DNA from: Intestinibacter sp034113885
GTDB taxonomy: Bacteria > Bacillota > Clostridia > Peptostreptococcales > Peptostreptococcaceae
NCBI RefSeq assembly: GCF_034113885.1
Contig: NZ_JAXEWM010000225.1
Coordinates: 1-6,760, forward strand
Length of the DNA stretch: 6,760 nucleotides
Reading direction: 5' to 3'
Positions within the stretch are counted from its first letter, which is position 1, and each line of letters starts with the position of its first letter. The position numbers and the translations under genes are program-made. The notes beneath the pieces were generated by a model. It made no database searches. It was given only the letters and a program-made list of their open reading frames with translations, and was not told the DNA's origin. Shown in pieces: positions 1 to 5,583 of the stretch.

Positions 1-1
1 A

Positions 2-844
2 TTCGACGAGCAACTAGAAAAATGTGGTGTAGATTATTTCGATTACTATCTATTACATAATTTAGGTGTAGAGCATTATGAAATTGCCGAAAAATTCGAT
101 GCGTTTTCATTTATAAAAAAGAAAAAAGAAGAGGGAAAAGTCAAACATATAGGTTTTTCATTCCACGATACAGCAGATTTACTAGATGAAATACTTACAG
201 CGCATCCAGAGGTTGAATTTGTTCAATTACAGTTAAACTACTTAGACTGGGAAAATGAAAGCATTCAATCACATAAATGCTATGAGGTAGCTAAAAAACA
301 CAACAAACCAGTCGTAGTTATGGAACCAGTAAAAGGCGGTACACTTGCAAATGTACCAGAGGAAGCAGAAAAATTATTTAAGGAAAGTAACCCTGATATG
401 TCTATACCTTCATGGGCGATTCGTTTTGCAGCGAGCAATGAAAATGTAATGATGGTTTTAAGTGGTATGTCAGATATAAATCAGTTGCTAGACAACACTG
501 GATATATGGAGGATTTTAAACCGCTTACTCAAGATGAGTTAGATGTAGTAAATAAGGCTGTAGATATAATAAATAAATCAATAGAAATACCTTGTACTGC
601 ATGTCAATATTGTGTAGATGGATGTCCAAAACACATTGCTATACCAAATTACTTTGCACTTTACAATGCGGAAAAGCAAGCCTTAAATAGAGGATTTTCT
701 ACACAAGGCGTATACTACAACAACTATATAAAAAATCATGGCAAAGCATCAGATTGTATAGAATGTAAACAATGCGAAAAGAGTTGTCCTCAACATATTG
801 AAATAACTAAATATCTAAAGGATGTAGCTGCTACATTTGAATAG
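2..844 (+). CDS. Aldo/keto reductase with C-terminal 4Fe-4S ferredoxin domain, 5' end cut by window
   Basis: This is the C-terminal 280 residues of an NAD(P)H-linked oxidoreductase of the iron-sulfur aldo/keto reductase group; the frame is open from base 2 and the start lies outside the window. Seen directly: the strand-plus-histidine segment DYFDYYLLH, which carries the catalytic-tetrad His; the barrel motif HIGFSFHD; the late-barrel segment VVMEPVKGG; and VMMVLSGMSDINQL, typical of this subgroup. Two ferredoxin-type motifs CxxCxxCxxxCP follow at bases 593-628 and 755-790, enough for two [4Fe-4S] clusters. The catalytic Asp, Tyr and Lys lie upstream and cannot be checked. Members are usually about 370-380 residues, so roughly 100 residues are missing. 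The first methionine inside the window, at base 320, is internal to the barrel and not the start. The substrate is unknown. The protein is probably cytoplasmic and adapted to ferredoxin-linked anaerobic metabolism. The flavoprotein and MerR gene follow on the same strand. Confidence 0.93.
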   Translation, partial: FDEQLEKCGVDYFDYYLLHNLGVEHYEIAEKFDAFSFIKKKKEEGKVKHIGFSFHDTADLLDEILTAHPEVEFVQLQLNYLDWENESIQSHKCYEVAKKHNKPVVVMEPVKGGTLANVPEEAEKLFKESNPDMSIPSWAIRFAASNENVMMVLSGMSDINQLLDNTGYMEDFKPLTQDELDVVNKAVDIINKSIEIPCTACQYCVDGCPKHIAIPNYFALYNAEKQALNRGFSTQGVYYNNYIKNHGKASDCIECKQCEKSCPQHIEITKYLKDVAATFE

Positions 845-916
845 AAATATAGGAATTGTATTAAAAGACTTAATAATTAATAATAATTGATTTAAAAAAT
901 AAGGAGGAATTACAAA

Positions 917-1453
917 ATGAAAAAGAAAGTTTTAATATTATCTTCAAGTCCAAGAAGAAATGGGAATTCAGATTTATTATGTGATAGATTTTTAGAAGGA
1001 GCAAAATCATCAGGTCATGATGTAGAAAAAATATTTTTAAAAGACAAAAATATAAATTACTGTACTGGATGTGGCAGTTGTTCAATGGGAAAATCATGTC
1101 CACAAAAAGACGACATGCCAGAAATTTTAGAAAAAATGATAGCTGCCGATGTTATAGTTATGGCTACACCAGTTTATTTTTACACAATGTGTGGTCAAAT
1201 GAAGACTTTAATAGATAGAACTTGCGCACGTTATCAAGAAATAAAAGACAAAGATTTCTATTTTATAGTAGCTGCAGCTATAGACAGTAAGCCTGCTATG
1301 GAAAGAACAATAAATGAATTTAGAGGATTTACTGCATGCTTAGATGGACCAAAGGAAAAAGGTGTAGTATATGGAATTGGCGCATGGAAGGTAGGAGAAA
1401 TAAAAGGAACTCCTGCTATGGATGAAGCATATAAAATGGGCCAAGAAATATAA
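917..1453 (+). CDS. Flavodoxin-fold NAD(P)H-dependent oxidoreductase, iron-sulfur flavoprotein-like
   Basis: A 178-residue flavodoxin-fold protein of the NADPH-dependent FMN reductase superfamily. Residues 4-19 form the first beta strand and the phosphate-binding loop (SSSPRRNGNSD) that grips FMN. Residues 77-90 (ADVIVMATPVYFYTM) form the second flavin-binding loop, and G-Q-M-K-x-L-I-D-R follows, as is usual in the family. Cysteines 49, 52, 55 and 61 form CxxCxxCx5C. This matches the compact motif that binds a [4Fe-4S] cluster in archaeal and clostridial iron-sulfur flavoproteins, so a cluster next to FMN is likely but inferred. The ATG has a strong AGGAGG at 902-907, nine bases upstream. The 72-base gap after the reductase has no clear terminator, only a weak TTGTAT/AATAAT promoter-like pair (856-884). 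The MerR gene starts 17 bases downstream, so the two are probably cotranscribed. The likely role is electron transfer or reduction of quinone-, nitro- or oxidant-type substrates; the substrate is unknown. Confidence 0.9.
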   Translation: MKKKVLILSSSPRRNGNSDLLCDRFLEGAKSSGHDVEKIFLKDKNINYCTGCGSCSMGKSCPQKDDMPEILEKMIAADVIVMATPVYFYTMCGQMKTLIDRTCARYQEIKDKDFYFIVAAAIDSKPAMERTINEFRGFTACLDGPKEKGVVYGIGAWKVGEIKGTPAMDEAYKMGQEI

Positions 1454-1470
1454 AAATAGGAGAATACGTT

Positions 1471-1857
1471 ATGAAAATAGCAGAGGTGAGTAAAAAACTA
1501 GATATTTCAGCAGACACTCTCAGATATTATGAACGTATAGGCTTGATACCTAAGGTAAACCGCGACAAAAGTGGAAATAGGGATTATACAGAATTAAACT
1601 GCAAATGGATAAAATTTATAAAATGTATGAGAAATTCAGGGATGCCTATAGAAATCCTTATAGAATATGTATCTCTACTACAAGAAGGAGAACATACTGC
1701 TGGAGTTCGCAAGCAATTACTTTTGGAACAGAGAGAAGAGTTAATTCAAAAAATTGACGAATTGCAACAGATGCTTGGATATTTAAATGGAAAAATTGAA
1801 AAATATGATAGTTTGCTTATGGAAAAGGAAAAAGAATTGAGAGAGGAAGTAAAGTAG
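1471..1857 (+). CDS. MerR-family transcriptional regulator, AdhR-like with Cys52
   Basis: A 128-residue DNA-binding activator. Residues 2-27 form the MerR winged-helix recognition segment (IAEVSKKLDISADTLRYYER, then IGLIP). Residues 28-41 form the wing (RDKSGNRDYTE), and residues 85-125 form a long charged dimerisation coiled coil. There is no C-terminal metal-binding cysteine cluster, so it is not a classical metal sensor. Cys52, in FIKCMRNSGM, sits where Bacillus AdhR carries the single cysteine needed for its response to formaldehyde and methylglyoxal; a thiol-reactive electrophile is therefore the likely signal (inferred). AGGAGA at 1458-1463 supports the ATG. It follows the flavoprotein by 17 bases and is closed by a hairpin terminator eight bases after its stop. 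By family habit it should activate the adjacent reductase and flavoprotein genes. The operator is not visible here, and may lie upstream of the window. Confidence 0.92.
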   Translation: MKIAEVSKKLDISADTLRYYERIGLIPKVNRDKSGNRDYTELNCKWIKFIKCMRNSGMPIEILIEYVSLLQEGEHTAGVRKQLLLEQREELIQKIDELQQMLGYLNGKIEKYDSLLMEKEKELREEVK

Positions 1858-1864
1858 CGAGAAA

Positions 1865-1901
1865 AAAGAGCTTTTGAGTAAAAAATACTCAAAGGCTTTT
1901 T
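1865..1901 (+). terminator. Rho-independent terminator closing the reductase/flavoprotein/MerR unit
   Basis: Bases 1865-1880 pair with 1886-1901 to give a 16-bp stem with two G-T wobbles around an AAAAA loop. The 3' arm ends in TTTTT and is followed by AATTTT. It begins eight bases after the MerR stop codon. The 5' side is A-rich, so it may also work weakly in the other direction. It separates the redox module from the following membrane-protein cluster. Confidence 0.88.
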
Positions 1902-2001
1902 AATTTTGCAAAAAAGTGGCGAATTTTTGTTAAAAATTAAGTCTTATATAATGAGACAAATTTGTAACAAAGTAGAGTTATAGCTGTAATCATAATGTAA
2001 C

Positions 2002-2031
2002 TTGTTATTATCTAAGTACCATATCTATAAT
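2002..2031 (+). promoter_or_regulatory. Candidate sigma-A promoter of the six-gene membrane cluster
   Basis: TTGTTA (2002-2007, four of six consensus bases) and a perfect TATAAT (2026-2031) are separated by 18 bases, which predicts a transcript start near 2038, about 57 bases before the first start codon. Another TATAAT at 1947-1952 lacks a usable -35. The -35 overlaps an inverted repeat TAAC-TT-GTTA (1998-2007), and AAAGTTGTTA (2040-2049) lies at the predicted start, so a repressor site is possible. The remaining bases of the 1902-2094 gap hold no gene that I can see. Confidence 0.5.
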
Positions 2032-2080
2032 TAAAGTATAAAGTTGTTACATCTGAAATAGGATATTTAGATTTTGTGCG

Positions 2081-2086
2081 AGGTGG
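2081..2086 (+). promoter_or_regulatory. Ribosome binding site that sets the start at 2095
   Basis: AGGTGG lies eight bases before the ATG at 2095. The upstream in-frame TTG at 2074 has no Shine-Dalgarno and would add seven residues absent from the paralogue, which also begins MYKV. The ATG is therefore chosen. Confidence 0.75.
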
Positions 2087-2094
2087 ATGTTAAT

Positions 2095-2637
2095 ATGTAC
2101 AAAGTAAATATGATAGCTAATTGCAATGCAGAAAAATTTGTCAATATAATTAAAAGCTCCAAAGATCTCGTTATCAAGAAAAAGAAGAAAAATTATATAA
2201 TTACTGCATTTGTATCTGGTGATGATATGCAGCAAATGCTCGATATAATCGATGAAACTCGTGGGCTTGATAAATTTCAGAAAATAATGAGTAAAATGGG
2301 TACTAGCTTTAATGAGCACAAAAGAAGTCATTGTATGATAATACCATTTAAATTTAATATAGAGGACAAAAATGAAAAATGCATAATAAATGGACATTTC
2401 CGTTTAATAGAAATTTTTATGTTGCTTATGTTTTTTGTAAATCTTATGTTCTTATTTGGAGCGATAGTATTTTTATTTACTGTTTTAGTTCCTATATTCA
2501 TAGTAGTTGCTGTTGGATTTTTCGATATTATGATGATAAAAGAAGTTGAGTTATATGCAGAGTTTGTTTTGAAAACTATGACAAATGAATTACATGATTA
2601 TGATATTGATATTTATGAAGGAGGTAATAAATTATGA
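2095..2637 (+). CDS. Unrecognised two-helix membrane protein, paralogue A of the cluster
   Basis: A 180-residue protein of no family I can name. Residues 1-103 are soluble and mixed alpha/beta, with a very basic stretch at 27-32. Residues 105-142 are strongly hydrophobic and fit two membrane helices joined by a tight turn near 124. Residues 143-180 are a charged tail. It is a divergent paralogue of the last protein of the cluster: both start MYKV and share FxFNIE, then C-x-I-x-G-x-FR six residues later (Cys96, Gly100, Phe102-Arg103 here), then the hairpin, then Y-x-E-x-VL (154-159). The even hairpin would put both ends on the same side, probably the cytoplasm (inferred). There is no signal peptide and no obvious catalytic motif. 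It is first in the cluster, and its stop overlaps the next start as ATGA, which suggests translational coupling. Confidence 0.8.
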   Translation: MYKVNMIANCNAEKFVNIIKSSKDLVIKKKKKNYIITAFVSGDDMQQMLDIIDETRGLDKFQKIMSKMGTSFNEHKRSHCMIIPFKFNIEDKNEKCIINGHFRLIEIFMLLMFFVNLMFLFGAIVFLFTVLVPIFIVVAVGFFDIMMIKEVELYAEFVLKTMTNELHDYDIDIYEGGNKL

Positions 2638-2927
2638 AAATTGTCCAACTTATATTAGCATCATCCATATCAATGCTTATAATTAATAACATAAATGCTA
2701 AGTATAAATTATTTAAAAGAATGCAAAGCAAAATAAATAATTTTAATGAAAAACGAAAACGTAGATTAAGCTTTATTTCTTATGTAGTGATAATTTTAAT
2801 ATACGCAATTATGCAATCGAGTAATATGAGCTTTATAATACAAGGGTTGATTTTTGGTGTATTATTTTCAATTAGGGATATATGTTTTGGAAAGGATTTA
2901 GATGAATATAGGAGATATGAATCATGA
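2634..2927 (+). CDS. Unrecognised small basic membrane protein with about three helices
   Basis: A 97-residue protein I do not recognise. Hydrophobic segments at about 3-22, 45-62 and 66-84 suggest three membrane helices. The loop between the first two (23-44) is rich in Lys and Arg (KRKRR at 40-44), so by the positive-inside rule it should face the cytoplasm, with the N-terminus outside. The short tail is charged and has the motif DEYRRYE. A strong AAGGAGGT at 2618-2625, eight bases from the ATG, supports the start. The gene overlaps both neighbours by four bases (ATGA), so it is almost certainly translated with them and probably works with them, perhaps as a membrane subunit. The N-terminus could be read as a signal peptide, but no cleavage site stands out. 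Confidence 0.75.
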   Translation: MKIVQLILASSISMLIINNINAKYKLFKRMQSKINNFNEKRKRRLSFISYVVIILIYAIMQSSNMSFIIQGLIFGVLFSIRDICFGKDLDEYRRYES

Positions 2928-3619
2928 AAAAATTACATTTTTTAATACCCGTAATAATAATACTATTAATCGTAGGCGATGTTGTACTTATGGTACGTAA
3001 CTTAAAATATATACCTAGAGAAGGTATATCTAAAAATCAGCTATCTTTGTACAATGTTGAAGAATTGGCTGTTGATGAAAATGGAAATTATTATATAGGA
3101 AATCTTTATAATCAGGATATACAAGTATTTGATTCAGAAGGAAATTACAAAAATACATTGACGTTTTCGGGGAAAAGCTGCAGCTTTAGTATAGAAAAAA
3201 ATAAGATAATTATTACTTCGTATGGTGGACGTGATCAAAAGAATGTAGTCGATTTAGATACTATGGAAATAATAGATAAAGAGAAAATTTCTGGTTCGGA
3301 GTCTGATGATACATTTAGCGAGTACAGTCAAATGCAAGAGAGGTTTTACAAATTAAATGATACGACTTATGAAATAAAGCGAAATCCTATTTTATATAAC
3401 AAGATAATTATTACAAAGAATGGAAAAACTGAAACTTTAATTTTGAAAGATGTTCCTATTTTTCCTCTGCCTGGATATGTACATTTGGCTGTATTGGTGT
3501 TGTTATTTTTGGCATTAATATTATATACAAATGTAATTTTATATCCAAATAAATTCAAAGAAAGGATAATGGAAGTTAGAAATACTTATGAAAAAATACG
3601 TTGTTTCAATAGCAAATAG
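2924..3619 (+). CDS. Membrane-anchored protein with extracytoplasmic beta-rich, propeller-like domain
   Basis: A 231-residue protein. Residues 5-24 form an N-terminal membrane helix after MKK, and 185-206 form a second helix near the C-terminus, followed by a basic cytoplasmic-type tail. The roughly 160 residues between should lie outside the cell. They are beta-rich and contain blade-like units: LAVDENGNYYIGN at 48-60, then IQVFDSEGNYK at 66-76, resembling NHL or six-bladed propeller repeats. There is room for only two or three blades, too few for a closed propeller, so it may oligomerise or need a partner, or it may be another beta fold. No catalytic residues are evident. The start has AGGAGA at 2910-2915 and overlaps the preceding stop by ATGA. 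A role in sensing or scaffolding at the envelope is inferred from topology only. Confidence 0.78.
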   Translation: MKKLHFLIPVIIILLIVGDVVLMVRNLKYIPREGISKNQLSLYNVEELAVDENGNYYIGNLYNQDIQVFDSEGNYKNTLTFSGKSCSFSIEKNKIIITSYGGRDQKNVVDLDTMEIIDKEKISGSESDDTFSEYSQMQERFYKLNDTTYEIKRNPILYNKIIITKNGKTETLILKDVPIFPLPGYVHLAVLVLLFLALILYTNVILYPNKFKERIMEVRNTYEKIRCFNSK

Positions 3620-3661
3620 TGCTACCGACTTAAGTAAATTAAAATTTATAGGAGAAGTGAA

Positions 3662-4309
3662 ATGAAATATTTAAAAATTGACGGTTTAACCGATGTTTAT
3701 CCAGAACCAGTTGAAGGTACAAGTGAATGGTACTATTGCAAATTAGCGAAAAGTACATTTTGTGATTTATATGAAGCTGAAGAGATTATCAATTCTGGAA
3801 ATGTTTATGATGGAATGAGTTGTGTTTTGATTCATTATCCAGATGCAGAAGTTATTAGACCTTTTGAGGTTGAAGAAAATGTATATGTCGATGCGCCAGT
3901 ATTTTATGAAGGTGTACTTTATTTTCTAGTTGTAGATTTTAATCAGAAAAAGATTCAAATAGTGGCTTATACTCCAAAGAGTCAGGATAAATCTACTATA
4001 GCTGAACTACCACTTAGTGATGTAGAGGATTGTTATAACTTATTGCTTAGAGTTGCACCAGTTTTACTAATCAGAGAAGCAAATGATGGATATCTAAATA
4101 TATTGTGGCCGGAGAAGAAGAAAATCGAGATAGGAGATACGGAGGGCTTGATGTTTCGCGATGGTGATAATTTATATTGCTCAGAGTGGTATGAAGATTC
4201 TGAATATCACGAGAGGATAATTGTCAGGGATTGGAATACTGGAGAAGTAAAGGAAAAATTTGAAGGACAAATGAACAGGATGCCAAATGGAGATGTTTGG
4301 ATATTGTAA
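3662..4309 (+). CDS. Unrecognised soluble acidic beta-rich protein
   Basis: A 215-residue protein with no signal peptide or membrane segment, so probably cytoplasmic. It is acidic and rich in aromatic residues and beta strands. Repeated strand-turn units can be seen: VYVDAPVFYEGVLYFLVVDF, LNILWPEKKKIEI, MFRDGDNLYCSEWYED, IIVRDWNTGEVKEKF, and a closing PNGDVWIL. The pattern of short strands with D-G-D or N-T-G turns suggests a small propeller or beta-sandwich. I know no enzyme motif in it and give it no function. AGGAG at 3650-3654, seven bases from the ATG, supports the start. It follows the membrane-anchored protein by 42 bases with no terminator, and the acetyltransferase follows 14 bases later. 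It could be a partner of the preceding beta-rich protein, or an unrelated gene carried in the same transcript. Confidence 0.78.
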   Translation: MKYLKIDGLTDVYPEPVEGTSEWYYCKLAKSTFCDLYEAEEIINSGNVYDGMSCVLIHYPDAEVIRPFEVEENVYVDAPVFYEGVLYFLVVDFNQKKIQIVAYTPKSQDKSTIAELPLSDVEDCYNLLLRVAPVLLIREANDGYLNILWPEKKKIEIGDTEGLMFRDGDNLYCSEWYEDSEYHERIIVRDWNTGEVKEKFEGQMNRMPNGDVWIL

Positions 4310-4313
4310 TTAT

Positions 4314-4318
4314 GGAGG
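4314..4318 (+). promoter_or_regulatory. Ribosome binding site that sets the start at 4324
   Basis: GGAGG ends five bases before the ATG at 4324. In-frame starts further upstream (TTG at 4297, ATG at 4312) lack a Shine-Dalgarno, and TTG 4297 overlaps the previous gene. Sugar acetyltransferases of this family begin close to the EKEKM motif, which fits 4324. Confidence 0.7.
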
Positions 4319-4323
4319 AGTTT

Positions 4324-4929
4324 ATGACAGAAAAAGAAAAAATGTTATCAGGGAAATTATATATGGCAAGCGATGCAGAGCTTAGAGAAGAAGCTAAAAG
4401 ATGTAGAAAATTAATTAGATTATTTAATAATTCTACAGAAGAAGAAATGGACTACAGAACGAGCCTATTAAACGATTTATTCGGAAAAGTCGGCAAAAAT
4501 GCATTTATAGAGCCTACATTTAGATGTGATTACGGTAAAAACATATATATTGGAGATAATTTCTTCGCAAACTACGATTGCATAATACTAGACGTATGCA
4601 AGGTTGAGATAGGAAACAACGTTATGTTTGGACCTAGAGTATGCGTATATACAGCAGGTCACCCGATAGATACAGAGGTTAGAATCACAGGTCTTGAATT
4701 TGGACAAGAAATAAAAATCGGCGACAATGTATGGGTATGTGGAAATACTGTTATAAATCCAGGCGTCAAAATCGGCGATAATGTAGTTATAGGATCTGGT
4801 TCTGTAGTGACAAAGGATATAGAAGACAATGTAATAGCTGCTGGTAATCCTTGTAAGGTTTTGAGAAAGATAACACAAGAAGATAAGGAATATTGGAATA
4901 AAAAACGAGAAGAGTATTTTGAGGATTAA
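4324..4929 (+). CDS. Maltose/galactoside-type sugar O-acetyltransferase
   Basis: A 201-residue cytoplasmic acetyl-CoA-dependent O-acetyltransferase of the maa/lacA/nodL group. Residues 1-55 form the family's helical N-terminal domain, with the diagnostic EKEKMLSGKLYMASDAEL at 3-20. Residues 58-175 form a left-handed beta helix of hexapeptide repeats (IYIGDN, VEIGNN, IKIGDN, VKIGDN, VVIGSG). The catalytic-base His is H113 in YTAGHPID, and the usual V-V-T-K-D and AAGNPCKVLRKI closing motifs are intact. Length is typical and nothing is missing. Enzymes of this group work as trimers and acetylate sugar hydroxyls; the true substrate cannot be told from sequence. It lies between two genes of unknown function and starts 14 bases after the first, so it may acetylate a surface or storage saccharide connected with the cluster, or simply detoxify excess sugars. 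It is the only gene of the cluster with a recognisable enzymatic activity. Confidence 0.93.
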   Translation: MTEKEKMLSGKLYMASDAELREEAKRCRKLIRLFNNSTEEEMDYRTSLLNDLFGKVGKNAFIEPTFRCDYGKNIYIGDNFFANYDCIILDVCKVEIGNNVMFGPRVCVYTAGHPIDTEVRITGLEFGQEIKIGDNVWVCGNTVINPGVKIGDNVVIGSGSVVTKDIEDNVIAAGNPCKVLRKITQEDKEYWNKKREEYFED

Positions 4930-4933
4930 AAAA

Positions 4934-5455
4934 ATGTATAAAGTAGAGATTTTAACTGATAGCATAGAATCAAATATTATTGATTTACTGCATACGAAGG
5001 ATACTAAGGTAGAAAAAGTAAAGGATTCTTATATTATGAAGTCTTTTGTATATCAAGATGAGTTTAAAAAGATGTATAAAAAGCTTTTTAATAAAAAAAC
5101 AAATAGTCCCACTGATAGAAATATGCAGACGTTTAATAATGGGATATTTTTTGAATTTAATATAGAGATGAGCTCAAAAGGATGTAGTATCTTTGGTGAA
5201 TTTCGCTTTCCAAAACTTATTAAATTAATTTTTTTGATTTACCATCTGTTTTTTTTATTTATATTTTATGAATTCGCTCCATCGATAGGGTTTTTTATTA
5301 TAATCGTCATGATGCCGATGATTTTAGCTGATGTATCGATGCCTAACAAGATTAAAACATATAGAGAATGTGTTTTGTGTAAAATTGAGGAGAATTTGAA
5401 AAATCAAAATGTAAATATACGAGATGTTAAAAGGTATAATTTTTTTAATAAATAA
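4934..5455 (+). CDS. Unrecognised two-helix membrane protein, paralogue F of the cluster
   Basis: A 173-residue protein and divergent paralogue of the first protein of the cluster. It begins MYKV and has a basic soluble N-terminal part (1-92). It then carries FEFNIE (73-78), and Cys84-x-I-x-Gly88-x-Phe90-Arg91 at exactly the same spacing as the paralogue. The hydrophobic hairpin spans about 95-133, broken near the proline at 116, and Y-x-E-x-VL (143-148) follows in the charged tail. Overall identity is low, so the duplication is old or the two were acquired separately. GAGGA at 4921-4925, eight bases from the ATG, supports this start rather than an in-frame ATG at 4919 inside the acetyltransferase gene. 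It follows that gene by only four bases and is the last gene of the cluster. Function is unknown. Confidence 0.78.
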   Translation: MYKVEILTDSIESNIIDLLHTKDTKVEKVKDSYIMKSFVYQDEFKKMYKKLFNKKTNSPTDRNMQTFNNGIFFEFNIEMSSKGCSIFGEFRFPKLIKLIFLIYHLFFLFIFYEFAPSIGFFIIIVMMPMILADVSMPNKIKTYRECVLCKIEENLKNQNVNIRDVKRYNFFNK

Positions 5456-5477
5456 GACTAAAATTTGAAATTTATCG

Positions 5478-5498
5478 ACTAGACATACTGTGTCTAGT
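5478..5498. repeat. 8-bp perfect inverted repeat, possible operator or weak hairpin
   Basis: ACTAGACA and TGTCTAGT flank a five-base TACTG. It lies 23 bases after the last membrane-protein stop and about 86 bases before the XRE-type regulator. The next bases are GTAAAAATACGG, with no T run, so a rho-independent terminator is unlikely. Its place upstream of a DNA-binding protein gene makes a self-regulatory operator reasonable but unproven. The rest of 5456-5583 has only weak TATATT boxes without a good -35. Confidence 0.5.
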
Positions 5499-5565
5499 GT
5501 AAAAATACGGCATTTCTCGCTTTGTGTCGTGTTATATTTTCTATATTAAGCATAAAATCAATTTG

Positions 5566-5574
5566 AAAGGAGGT
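5566..5574 (+). promoter_or_regulatory. Strong ribosome binding site that sets a GTG start at 5584
   Basis: AAAGGAGGT, nearly a full anti-Shine-Dalgarno match, lies nine bases before GTG 5584. The in-frame ATG at 5524 has no such site and would add 20 residues ahead of the DNA-binding domain that do not resemble the family. Confidence 0.85.
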
Positions 5575-5583
5575 AATCATCAA

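Noticed and set aside
861..877. TATTAA...TTAATA hairpin after the reductase as a terminator
   Set aside because: Only six A-T pairs and no T run; too weak, and expected by chance in such AT-rich DNA.
870..1103. Open frame of 77 codons on the - strand
   Set aside because: It lies opposite the flavoprotein gene, is low-complexity Leu/Ile/Phe-rich antisense sequence, and has no ribosome site.
1947..1952. TATAAT box as the cluster promoter
   Set aside because: No acceptable -35 at 16-18 bases; the TATAAT at 2026-2031 with TTGTTA is better.
2047..2397. Open frame of 116 codons on the - strand
   Set aside because: Antisense to the first cluster gene, whose start, ribosome site, ATGA coupling and paralogue show that it is the real one.
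3367..3558. Open frame of 63 codons on the - strand
   Set aside because: Antisense within the anchored beta-rich gene; no ribosome site or recognisable protein.
4588..4965. Open frame of 125 codons on the - strand
   Set aside because: Antisense shadow of the acetyltransferase, whose hexapeptide repeats and catalytic His prove the + strand.
2095..5455. Toxin-immunity or phage-defence island
   Set aside because: No nuclease, NTPase, toxin or recognisable immunity domain, and no integrase or transposase, was seen; the unknown proteins alone do not support it.
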